Shown here piece by piece: positions 27,635 through 34,965 of a DNA stretch of 64,000 nt (position 1 is its first letter; each line of letters opens with the position of its first letter). Source of the DNA: Spirosoma sp. 48-14 (GTDB taxonomy: Bacteria > Bacteroidota > Bacteroidia > Cytophagales > Spirosomataceae); NCBI RefSeq assembly GCF_001898575.1, contig NZ_MKUD01000020.1:62001-126000 (forward strand). The letters run 5' to 3'. The position numbers were made by a program, and so were the translations under genes. Under the pieces are notes generated by a model that was given only the letters and a program-made list of their open reading frames with translations, made no database searches and was not told where the DNA came from.

Positions 27635-28921
27635 ATGAATATACTTATACTAGGGTCGGGAGGACGCGAACACGCTTTTGCCTGGAAGTTAGCGCAAAGT
27701 CCCTTATGTGATAATTTGTTTGTAGCGCCCGGAAATGCCGGAACCACGCAGATCGCTACGAATATTCCCATCAGCTATAATGATTTTCCGGCTGTCGCTA
27801 GTACGGTTCGGGATAAGAAAATCGACCTGTTAATTGTCGGGCCAGAAGAACCGCTGGTGAAAGGAATCGTTGATTTTCTACGCCAGCAGCCTGATTTGGC
27901 AGATTTACGGATTGTAGGACCCGATGCCGAAGGGGCGCAATTGGAAGGCAGCAAGGATTTTTCCAAGCAGTTTATGCTACGACACGGAATCCCAACGGCT
28001 GCCTCAAAATCGTTCACCGCCGAAACATTGCAGGAAGGGCTAGCGTATCTGGAAACTCACAGCCTGCCGATTGTCTTGAAGGCTGATGGGCTGGCTGCCG
28101 GAAAAGGCGTGATTATTGCAGAAACAGTAGCTGAGGCTCAATCGACGCTGACCGATATGCTCGATGGCCAGACGTTTGGCGCTGCAGGGAGTAAGGTAGT
28201 GATTGAGCAGTTTTTGCGTGGTATCGAACTATCGGTATTCGTGCTGACCGATGGCGAGAATTACAAAATTCTGCCTGAGGCCAAAGATTACAAGCGTATC
28301 GGTGAAGCAGATACTGGTCCTAACACGGGTGGCATGGGAGCCGTTTCGCCCGTCGTATTCGCGAACCAGACCTTCCTGAAAAAGGTTGAAGATAAGGTGG
28401 TTAAGCCAACGCTATTGGGGCTGCAACAGGAAAATATTCGCTATCAGGGGTTTATTTTCGTAGGGCTGATGAAAGTGAACGGCGAGCCTTTTGTTATTGA
28501 GTATAATGCACGCATGGGCGATCCTGAAACCGAGGTGGTTTTGCCACGGATTCAAAATGATTTTGTTCAGTTAATGACCGCAACGGCGGATGGTGAACTG
28601 GATAAACTATCGGTGCAGGTGTCACCACAAACGGCTGTTACCACAGTACTGGTGTCAGGTGGCTATCCTGGCGATTACCAGACCGGTAAAGCTATTTCTG
28701 AGTTGGAGCGTTTGGAGGATGTAACTGCCTTTCATGCTGGAACACTGGCAAAAAATGGACAGGTAGTAACGAACGGTGGGCGAGTACTGGCTATTACAGC
28801 CCAGGCAAACTCGCTCGAAAATGCCGTCAGGAAGTCGCAGGAAGCGGCCCGGATGGTGCAATTTGAAGGAAAACAGTACCGGAAAGATATAGGGTTAGAC
28901 CTGCTCCGGTACGCTGACTGA
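27635..28921 (+). CDS. purD: Phosphoribosylamine-glycine ligase
   Basis: GAR synthetase, the second step of purine synthesis, with an ATP-grasp fold. Diagnostic segments are NILILGSGGREHAFAWKL at the N-terminus, VGPEEPLVKGIVD (about 69), LKADGLAAGKGVIIA in the ATP-binding lid, and NTGGMGAVSP plus EYNARMGDPETEVVLPR in the catalytic region. Length 428 is normal. It lies between the recQ hairpin and ricT with no visible promoter, so it may depend on readthrough from recQ. Confidence 0.96.
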   Translation: MNILILGSGGREHAFAWKLAQSPLCDNLFVAPGNAGTTQIATNIPISYNDFPAVASTVRDKKIDLLIVGPEEPLVKGIVDFLRQQPDLADLRIVGPDAEGAQLEGSKDFSKQFMLRHGIPTAASKSFTAETLQEGLAYLETHSLPIVLKADGLAAGKGVIIAETVAEAQSTLTDMLDGQTFGAAGSKVVIEQFLRGIELSVFVLTDGENYKILPEAKDYKRIGEADTGPNTGGMGAVSPVVFANQTFLKKVEDKVVKPTLLGLQQENIRYQGFIFVGLMKVNGEPFVIEYNARMGDPETEVVLPRIQNDFVQLMTATADGELDKLSVQVSPQTAVTTVLVSGGYPGDYQTGKAISELERLEDVTAFHAGTLAKNGQVVTNGGRVLAITAQANSLENAVRKSQEAARMVQFEGKQYRKDIGLDLLRYAD

Positions 28922-29014
28922 GTTTTCTGCTTTTAGTGTATGCGTCTACTGCCAGATGAAAATGGGAGCTTGACGGTAAAGCCCTGGAAGCTGAAAACCA
29001 TAAACTGAAAATGT

Positions 29015-30205
29015 ATGTCTTGTAAGTCCTGTGCAACCGGCGGGTGTGGAACCCAGCGTGGTGCATCCGACGGTGAGAAAACAGCCACCAAAGGATGCGG
29101 CAGCGGAGGGTGTGGCACTGCGGGCTGCAATAAATTGAATTCGTTCGACTGGCTGAGCGATGTAGCCATGCCTGGAAAAAGTCGATACGATGTTGTAGAA
29201 GTAAAGTTTAAAGGTGGGCGGAAAGAATATTATCGGAATGTTCATCAGCTCGACCTGACTACGGGCGATTATGTCGTGGCCGAAATGCAATCGGGGTTTC
29301 ATATCGGTGCGGTGTCGCTGCAAGGTGAACTGGTACGATTGCAGGTAAAAAAACGGGCCATAAAGATTAATGACGATACCAAAGTTATTCATCGGATTGC
29401 CACGCCGAAGGATATGGAACGTCATGAGCAGGCTATTCTGCGAGATCTGCCCGCTTTGTATCGTTCCCGTGAAATTATTCGGGAGCTAAAACTGAATATG
29501 AAGTTATCGGACGTTGAGTTCCAGTCCGATAACACCAAGGCAACGTTCTATTACTCGTCGGAAGAGCGGGTCGATTTCCGGGAGTTGATTAAAATGCTTG
29601 CCAGTGAGTTCAAAGTGCGCATCGAAATGCGGCAGATTAGCCTCCGTCAGGAAGCGGGCCGGCTTGGGGGCATTGGTTCCTGTGGCCGCGAGTTGTGTTG
29701 CTCCACCTGGCTCACGGATTTCAAAAACATTGCTACGTCGGCGGCTCGGTATCAAAACCTGTCGTTGAACCCCGCTAAGTTATCTGGTCAGTGTGGACGG
29801 TTGAAGTGCTGCCTGAACTATGAGTTGGATACCTACATGGATGCTCTGCGGGATATTCCAACGATAGAAAAGCCGCTAGAAACCCAAAAGGGGAGGGCTT
29901 TCTTGCAGAAAACCGATATTTTCCGCAAGCTGATGTGGTTTGGCTATAGTGCCGAAAGTACCTGGCATGCCCTTCCTATTGCCCGTGTGCTCGATATTGT
30001 TGAGCTGAATAAAAACGGAATTATCCCTGAGTCATTCGAGGTGCTGACGCCCATTACAGAGAAAGAACCTGTTACGGCAGCAGCCCTGAATAGCGATTTA
30101 CAAAAACTGGATGCCAAATACACAGCCCGATCTGGCAAAAAGAAAAAGAAAAAGTCGAAAGGGGCTGATAATCAAAAGCCAGCGCCAAACGGCAAAGCAT
30201 CCTAA
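29015..30205 (+). CDS. ricT: PSP1-domain regulatory iron-sulfur protein RicT
   Basis: A homologue of Bacillus YaaT/RicT, part of the Y-complex that binds iron-sulfur clusters and affects RNase Y-dependent RNA processing and development. The PSP1 domain is recognisable by IGSCGRELCCSTWL and SGQCGRLKCCLNYEL, with the typical paired Cys. Length 396. The N-terminal 40 residues are a Gly/Cys-rich stretch with Cys3, 6, 11, 28, 33 and 38, well suited to bind a cluster or zinc. The C-terminus is Lys-rich. It follows purD after 93 nt. Whether it works with an RNase here is unknown. Confidence 0.78.
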   Translation: MSCKSCATGGCGTQRGASDGEKTATKGCGSGGCGTAGCNKLNSFDWLSDVAMPGKSRYDVVEVKFKGGRKEYYRNVHQLDLTTGDYVVAEMQSGFHIGAVSLQGELVRLQVKKRAIKINDDTKVIHRIATPKDMERHEQAILRDLPALYRSREIIRELKLNMKLSDVEFQSDNTKATFYYSSEERVDFRELIKMLASEFKVRIEMRQISLRQEAGRLGGIGSCGRELCCSTWLTDFKNIATSAARYQNLSLNPAKLSGQCGRLKCCLNYELDTYMDALRDIPTIEKPLETQKGRAFLQKTDIFRKLMWFGYSAESTWHALPIARVLDIVELNKNGIIPESFEVLTPITEKEPVTAAALNSDLQKLDAKYTARSGKKKKKKSKGADNQKPAPNGKAS

Positions 30206-30247
30206 AATCAAGAAACCAGCTCTTTAGGCTGGTTTCTTGATTTTAGG
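30201..30247. terminator. Bidirectional terminator between ricT and the BlaR1-tail gene
   Basis: A perfect 20-bp inverted repeat (30201-30220 and 30228-30247) with a 7-nt loop lies between convergent genes. It includes the ricT stop codon and gives a TTTTAG end on either strand. Confidence 0.85.
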
Positions 30248-30259
30248 AATAAGCTGCCT

Positions 30260-31207
30260 CTAGAAATCTCCAGTGTAAAAAGGACTAAAAACGTAATAAG
30301 TACTGTCGCGTTTGGCCCGTTTAGGCGATGTATGGATATTGAGCACAAACCGAGAGAGGGGATTGTCAGGGCGCAGCCACTCCAGGTACGGTCGTTCTTT
30401 TGCATACAGGCGAGCTACTTCGCGAACATGAATAGTTTTTACATCGGCTGGCGTGGCAGGTAAGTTGTTAATGAACACATCGACCGACTTGGCATATTCG
30501 TCGTAGATGCTTAAGTGCTCATTCTTAGTGCGCTCGACCAGCGCATTTTTATTATGGAAGAAAGTGGCTTCCAGTAATTGATTCATGTTGAAGGAATGCG
30601 TCTCGCCCAGTGGATTTTGCGAGATTGCTGCCGCCCGTAATAAACTGAAAAACTGCTCCCGTCGGTCGTTGGTTGGAACGCGTTGTGGGCTGGTTTGAAT
30701 CATAATCTGATAAGGTTTGGCATCCTGATCAGCATCCGCAAAATTCTCCCATTGGTGAATCACAAATACCTCACTTACAAAATCGGGCGATAGGCTTTGA
30801 AGCGCTTCGATCGGAGTCTCTTTCCCATCGATATAAACTGCCGACGAGTATTTATAATCCTCGGGCAAGACAAACCGTTTGTCTTTAAGCTGAAGAACGA
30901 CGGGCTTACCGACTACGACTTCGGTACCAAATTTGTCATTAAACAAGGCCATATGGCGATACCACGTCTGCTGATCTTCCAGATCAACTACCCGCCCGCG
31001 AGTGGGATTAATGGCAGGTAGCGTCGTTGGACTAAGGATTTGCTCAGACCGGCTTTGCTTATGCCGACAGGCAAATGCCATAACTACCATCAATACCACC
31101 CAAATGCTATACCGCCACCAGACAGCAAAGCCCGAACGGTGACTATTCATCATAAGCACACGTTCACGAAGTGATGGACCACTAAATCGATTCGTAAAGG
31201 AATACAT
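30260..31207 (-). CDS. Membrane-anchored protein resembling the post-peptidase tail of BlaR1-type M56 proteins
   Basis: A 315-residue protein opening with NRFSGPSLRERVLMMNS, one hydrophobic helix (about 31-47) and an extracytoplasmic region. The opening matches the segment just after the peptidase domain of the adjacent M56 protein (NHFSRSELKSRILMLNR followed by a helix). The C-terminal VFINNLPATPADVKTIHV matches its VFINNEPADPRAIRMWKV. There is no HExxH and no room for a peptidase domain, because the M56 gene stops 8 nt upstream. It therefore looks like a partial duplicate of blaR1. It may be a sensor or regulatory partner; function unknown. It is cotranscribed with the M56 gene and blaI. 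Confidence 0.6.
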   Translation of the reverse strand: MYSFTNRFSGPSLRERVLMMNSHRSGFAVWWRYSIWVVLMVVMAFACRHKQSRSEQILSPTTLPAINPTRGRVVDLEDQQTWYRHMALFNDKFGTEVVVGKPVVLQLKDKRFVLPEDYKYSSAVYIDGKETPIEALQSLSPDFVSEVFVIHQWENFADADQDAKPYQIMIQTSPQRVPTNDRREQFFSLLRAAAISQNPLGETHSFNMNQLLEATFFHNKNALVERTKNEHLSIYDEYAKSVDVFINNLPATPADVKTIHVREVARLYAKERPYLEWLRPDNPLSRFVLNIHTSPKRAKRDSTYYVFSPFYTGDF

Positions 31208-31215
31208 GGTTCGTA

Positions 31216-33096
31216 TTAGTTACCGTTATCTTCGTTAAAGTAAAAGAGTAAATAACGTATACCGGGGCGTTTGCCTGAATCTGAATTCCCGTATAGAACA
31301 AGTAGTGTGTAAAGCTGATTTACCTTCCACATTCGAATCGCTCGGGGATCCGCAGGTTCATTATTGATGAAGACTTTAGCATAGTCAGCAGTCTCGTCTA
31401 CTGAAAGGGTGCTATCAGGCTGAACGATCAGATAGCTATTATTTCCAGACTGTCTTATAATTTCTTCTCTACTAAATCGACGAGGCCCAACACCCAAATG
31501 GCCATATTTATGTTGACCAGCTTGAACTAGCTTTTCCATCGCTTGATCGTTCACAAGCTTTGTGATAAATTTTTCATCTTCAGTAGCCGTTTTGCGAAGC
31601 TGTTCAGGAATCTCATAATCTTTGTAGTATCGCAGCCCACCTGTACCGCCTGTATGAGACTTAAGGCCAATACCTACAAATCCTGCAATTGACGGAATTG
31701 GTTTATCATCGTTATTTAGCTCGTCGCAACTTGTTCCACCTCCTGAGGGTCGTTTAACGGATACCTGAAGCCGGGTGATGTAAGCATACAGCGGATCGTA
31801 TTTAATCTCATTCAGCTGCATATTATGCCCATGTTTGGCAAATTCCTGCTTCATAACTATCAGATCATCGAACGTAGTTTTAGGAGTTATAATCCAGAAT
31901 AACCAGTTACCTTGATACTGGATATAACGAGAAGGGCTAGTACGAACAGAATCTTTATCAATTAATACCTCTTCTGATTGAATTGGTAGTTCAGCTAGTT
32001 GTTCAAGCTGCTGTGGGGGCCTTTGGGATGCAGTATTGGGTCTATAAGTTTCGGCCTGATAAATGATTTCTCTATCATCACTTGAATCGGTTGCTTTATT
32101 CGAAGTTGCCATTGTTACGATTGACGTTGCAATGGGTTTAGGTAAGTAATGACTTAAGGTTTTAATATGATGTGGACGAGCAAAAGCTGAGGCTATGGTC
32201 AAGGCCGCAATAAAGAAAACAGGGTACTTCAGCCAGCTGGTTTTGGATGATTGCCGTCGGTTGAGCATCAGGATACGGGATTTGAGTTCCGATCGGCTAA
32301 AGTGGTTAATGACCCCTGATTGCCCTGAAGCGAGACTAACTTTCAATAGATTATACTGATACGCTTTTGCATCGACTCCTTCTGCCAGTACGCTGCGGTC
32401 GGCACTAAACTCAAGCGTTTGATGAACGAGGTGCCGAAATAGGTAAGCCGCCGGATTAAACCAGAAAACGATGCAAACTAGTTCGGCACCGATCATGTCG
32501 AAGCTATGCCGCTCCCGAACGTGCACCCGCTCATGTCGTAAAATTTGATCCAGCTCGTTGTCTGTATGCTGAGTAGGATTGAGAACTACCCAGTTGAAAA
32601 AGGAAAAGGGTGAGGTTACCTGCTCATTCGTAACCAAAGTAAACTGGTCGTATGGCTCATGAACCGATTGATGGATAAGCTTTCGGAGCGATACGACCTG
32701 TAAGCTAAATCGGAGCGCTAAAATCAGTACACCTACTATGTAAAGCAGCATCAGAGATAACTGCCAGGACCATCTAAACGGCCTCGGAAGATTCTGAAAA
32801 GCATGATACGTTTTTTGATTCGGAAAAGTAATCGTCACGCTAGGTTCTGTAGTTGATTGGCTCGGCAGTACCTTCGGGACAATGATCTGGGCTGTTTTAT
32901 GCATAACCGTCCGTACGCGCTGCGGACGCCAGTCTGGCAATTCGAGCAGGGGAAGAATCAGCGCACCTGCCAGCCCAACCCATAACGCTACTCGATTAGC
33001 TACGAAAAACGTTTCGCGCCGGAGCAAAACGTAATAAGCAACGCTCACAACGGCCAAAAGGCCATTGACTAGCACGATGTAGCGAAGGGTTTCCAT
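31216..33096 (-). CDS. BlaR1-type M56 membrane metallopeptidase
   Basis: Integral-membrane signal-transducing peptidase that on stimulus cleaves a BlaI-type repressor. Three N-terminal helices are followed by the cytoplasmic zincin HERVH at 188-192 with the downstream glutamate ligand in EFSADR at 229. A fourth helix (about 290-305) leads to an extracytoplasmic region of about 310 residues. This region is not a penicillin-binding sensor domain, so the signal is probably not a beta-lactam. Length 626. It is located 96 nt after blaI on the same strand, the standard pair. Target genes beyond its own operon are not visible. Confidence 0.85.
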   Translation of the reverse strand: METLRYIVLVNGLLAVVSVAYYVLLRRETFFVANRVALWVGLAGALILPLLELPDWRPQRVRTVMHKTAQIIVPKVLPSQSTTEPSVTITFPNQKTYHAFQNLPRPFRWSWQLSLMLLYIVGVLILALRFSLQVVSLRKLIHQSVHEPYDQFTLVTNEQVTSPFSFFNWVVLNPTQHTDNELDQILRHERVHVRERHSFDMIGAELVCIVFWFNPAAYLFRHLVHQTLEFSADRSVLAEGVDAKAYQYNLLKVSLASGQSGVINHFSRSELKSRILMLNRRQSSKTSWLKYPVFFIAALTIASAFARPHHIKTLSHYLPKPIATSIVTMATSNKATDSSDDREIIYQAETYRPNTASQRPPQQLEQLAELPIQSEEVLIDKDSVRTSPSRYIQYQGNWLFWIITPKTTFDDLIVMKQEFAKHGHNMQLNEIKYDPLYAYITRLQVSVKRPSGGGTSCDELNNDDKPIPSIAGFVGIGLKSHTGGTGGLRYYKDYEIPEQLRKTATEDEKFITKLVNDQAMEKLVQAGQHKYGHLGVGPRRFSREEIIRQSGNNSYLIVQPDSTLSVDETADYAKVFINNEPADPRAIRMWKVNQLYTLLVLYGNSDSGKRPGIRYLLFYFNEDNGN

Positions 33097-33192
33097 AGTT
33101 AAGGCGTCAGTTGTTGGTGTTGATGGTCATTTTATTGTCATTGACTACTATCTTCCTTGATCAGCGAATGACCACCAAATGACCATTTATGA

Positions 33193-33552
33193 CTATTTTT
33201 TTTCGATCATTGCCAGGATTTCCCGTAGCTCATCAGCCGAAATCTTTTCATTTTTAGCAAAGTAGCTGACCAGATTTTTATACGAGTTGTCAAAGTATTC
33301 GTCTACTACTTTTTTCAGAACAAACCTATTCTGATAGGCTTCTTTACTAATAATTGGGTAATATTCATGCGTATTTCCGTAAGCCCGATGGCCTACATAG
33401 CCTTTTTCTTCCAGATTACGGACAATAGTTGATACTGTATTGTAGTGGAGAGGAGGGTCCGTAAACTGAGGAACCATGTCTTTTACATACGCTTGCTCCA
33501 TTTTCCAGAGCACCTGCATCACTTCTTCTTCTTTGGCTGTTAGCTTTTCCAT
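33193..33552 (-). CDS. BlaI/MecI family transcriptional repressor
   Basis: A 119-residue winged-helix repressor: LTAKEEEVMQVLWKMEQAYVKDM at the N-terminus, the recognition helix with HYNTVSTIVRNLEEKGYVGHR (about 36-56), and a C-terminal dimerisation helix pair. The proteolysis-sensitive linker expected for a BlaR1 substrate lies between the two parts. It heads the blaI, M56, BlaR1-tail transcript. Its start codon is only about 5 nt from the -7 element, implying a leaderless or nearly leaderless mRNA, and palindromes in the promoter suggest autorepression. Confidence 0.9.
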   Translation of the reverse strand: MEKLTAKEEEVMQVLWKMEQAYVKDMVPQFTDPPLHYNTVSTIVRNLEEKGYVGHRAYGNTHEYYPIISKEAYQNRFVLKKVVDEYFDNSYKNLVSYFAKNEKISADELREILAMIEKK

Positions 33553-33556
33553 AGAG

Positions 33557-33586
33557 CAAAGCTAGAACTATTTTTATCGTTTGCAA
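33557..33586 (-). promoter_or_regulatory. blaI promoter (TTG-N19-TAGCTTTG), near-leaderless
   Basis: On the minus strand TTG at 33586-33584, a 19-nt spacer and TAGCTTTG at 33564-33557 fit the full consensus. The ATG begins at 33552, so transcription would start at or within a few bases of the start codon. Confidence 0.7.
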
Positions 33587-33602
33587 ACTATTTCAATAGT
33601 TT
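33566..33602. promoter_or_regulatory. Probable BlaI operator: two dyads 20 bp apart
   Basis: AAACTATTTCAATAGTTT (33585-33602) is a perfect 8-bp dyad with a 2-nt centre and overlaps the -33 element. A second, imperfect dyad of the same form (AACTATT plus TATCGTT, 33566-33581) fills the spacer towards the -7 element, starting 20 bp away. BlaI/MecI repressors bind paired dyads in their own promoters. Confidence 0.65.
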
Positions 33603-33609
33603 TTTGCCA

Positions 33610-33641
33610 TTTGAAAAGCCAGCCCGCCCGTCGTAGTTTTG
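33610..33641 (+). promoter_or_regulatory. gldH promoter (TTTG-N20-TAGTTTTG)
   Basis: TTG 33611-33613, a 20-nt spacer and TAGTTTTG 33634-33641 fit the consensus. It lies next to the BlaI operator on the other side, so the repressor could also affect gldH; that is inference. It supports ATG 33660 as the start. Confidence 0.65.
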
Positions 33642-33659
33642 TGTAATATTTCTGGAAAT

Positions 33660-34142
33660 ATGAAGCAATTAAGTTTGGGGCTGCTAATGGTCTTGTTGAT
33701 GATTGGCTGCGACACGAATGCCGTTTATAAAGAATACACCGACATCGATGAGGGTAAATGGTATATCAAGAACGCACCATCGTTCACGTTTGAAATCACT
33801 GATGCTGCCATACCGTATAACATCTATTACAACCTGCGCAACAGCTTGTCGTACGGCTACTATAATTTATACCTAACGCGTTATCTGCGCGATGCCAATG
33901 GCAAGGAAATCGAATCGAGGCTCGATGAATTAATTCTGATGGATCCTAAAACGGGTAAGCCGAATGGTGATGGGCTAGGCGACCTGTTCGACCATAAGTT
34001 TCTGATGAAACGCAACTACCGCTTTCCGAAACCCGGAAAATATACCATGCAGATTCGGCAGTATATGCGTCAGGACCCTCTGCTTAACATCTTGAGCGTA
34101 GGTATTACCGTCGAAAAAGCTACTCCCCCGTCTTCTCACTAA
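33660..34142 (+). CDS. gldH: Gliding motility lipoprotein GldH
   Basis: A 160-residue lipoprotein: signal peptide with lipobox MIGC and Cys17, then a single beta-rich domain. The start of the mature region (YKEYTDIDEGKWYIKNAPSFTFEI), YNIYYNLRNSLSYGYYNLY and the DLFDHKFLMKRNYRFPKPGKYTMQIRQYMR end are characteristic of GldH. It is needed for gliding in Flavobacterium, where it supports the motility/T9SS machinery, although its exact role is unclear. ATG 33660 is chosen because the upstream in-frame TTG 33639 lies inside the promoter. Confidence 0.88.
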   Translation: MKQLSLGLLMVLLMIGCDTNAVYKEYTDIDEGKWYIKNAPSFTFEITDAAIPYNIYYNLRNSLSYGYYNLYLTRYLRDANGKEIESRLDELILMDPKTGKPNGDGLGDLFDHKFLMKRNYRFPKPGKYTMQIRQYMRQDPLLNILSVGITVEKATPPSSH

Positions 34143-34211
34143 GCGCTACACTGCAGGAAGCGTCGGCGGCACAGTCCATCCTTCTTACCTGAGCTGGCAA
34201 AACGTTAACGA

Positions 34212-34850
34212 ATGCTACTTCACTTAATCCGTAAAAACTGGCTTTTCTTTCTGCCCTATGCGGTTCTACTGGTTGTTGTGGGTTTGCTGCAACTGATGTA
34301 TTCGCAGGCACAGCTCATGCAATGGGTGAATATCCGCAATAGCTTGCTGGCCGATCGAGTATTTCCGTACATCACGTACTTAGGCGATGGCGCAACTTTT
34401 GTTATTGCTTGTGTGCTACTGGTTATTTTCAACTGGCGTTTTGGCGCAATGGCTTTCGGTAGTTTCCTTTTGTCGTCACTGACATCAGAGTTTTTAAAGA
34501 AAGTTGTATTTAATGGATCACCCCGGCCGCTAAAATATTTTGAGCATTCAACCTTTCAGTATCACCTGATCGAAGGGCTCGATATTCACAGCTACAACAG
34601 TTTTCCGTCGGGACATACCATCTCGGCTTTTGCCATGTTTAGCCTGTTCGCTTTTCTATACGCTCGCAAGGAATTGGGCTGGTTTTTTCTGTTTTTAGCC
34701 GCTCTGACCGGTTTTTCACGCGTTTATCTATTCCAGCATTTTGTTGAAGATGTATATGCCGGATCGGTAATCGGTACGGTTTCATCGGTAATTATTTATT
34801 TACTAATGCGCCGATGGGTAATGAAAGGATCAAAATTTAACAGCAACTAG
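34212..34850 (+). CDS. PAP2 family membrane phosphatase
   Basis: A 212-residue integral-membrane phosphatidic-acid-phosphatase-type enzyme. All three active-site segments are present: KKVVFNGSPRP (K-x6-RP form), PSGHT near residue 138, and SRVYLFQHFVEDVYAG (SR-x5-H-x3-D) near 172. About six membrane helices are predicted. It could dephosphorylate phosphatidate, undecaprenyl diphosphate or lipid A; the sequence does not decide. It lies 69 nt downstream of gldH and is probably cotranscribed. Confidence 0.85.
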   Translation: MLLHLIRKNWLFFLPYAVLLVVVGLLQLMYSQAQLMQWVNIRNSLLADRVFPYITYLGDGATFVIACVLLVIFNWRFGAMAFGSFLLSSLTSEFLKKVVFNGSPRPLKYFEHSTFQYHLIEGLDIHSYNSFPSGHTISAFAMFSLFAFLYARKELGWFFLFLAALTGFSRVYLFQHFVEDVYAGSVIGTVSSVIIYLLMRRWVMKGSKFNSN

Positions 34851-34863
34851 CAACGCTTTTATA

Positions 34864-34871
34864 TACCTTTG
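34864..34871 (+). promoter_or_regulatory. Candidate -7 element upstream of the PurF-like gene
   Basis: TACCTTTG fits TAnnTTTG but no TTG is found at the -33 distance. The leader to ATG 34966 would be about 90 nt. Confidence 0.35.
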
Positions 34872-34965
34872 TTTAGTGCTGCGTCGAACCATTGTCGATG
34901 TAGCACCGTTACTGCTTTAGTACTTCATTACTGACGAGAACCAACGTGCTTCGACACTCTCTCTC

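Noticed and set aside
28922-29014. Possible half of another heptad hairpin between purD and ricT
   Set aside because: Some 7-nt spacing can be imagined (GGAAGCT, GAAAACC), but there is no complementary second arm.
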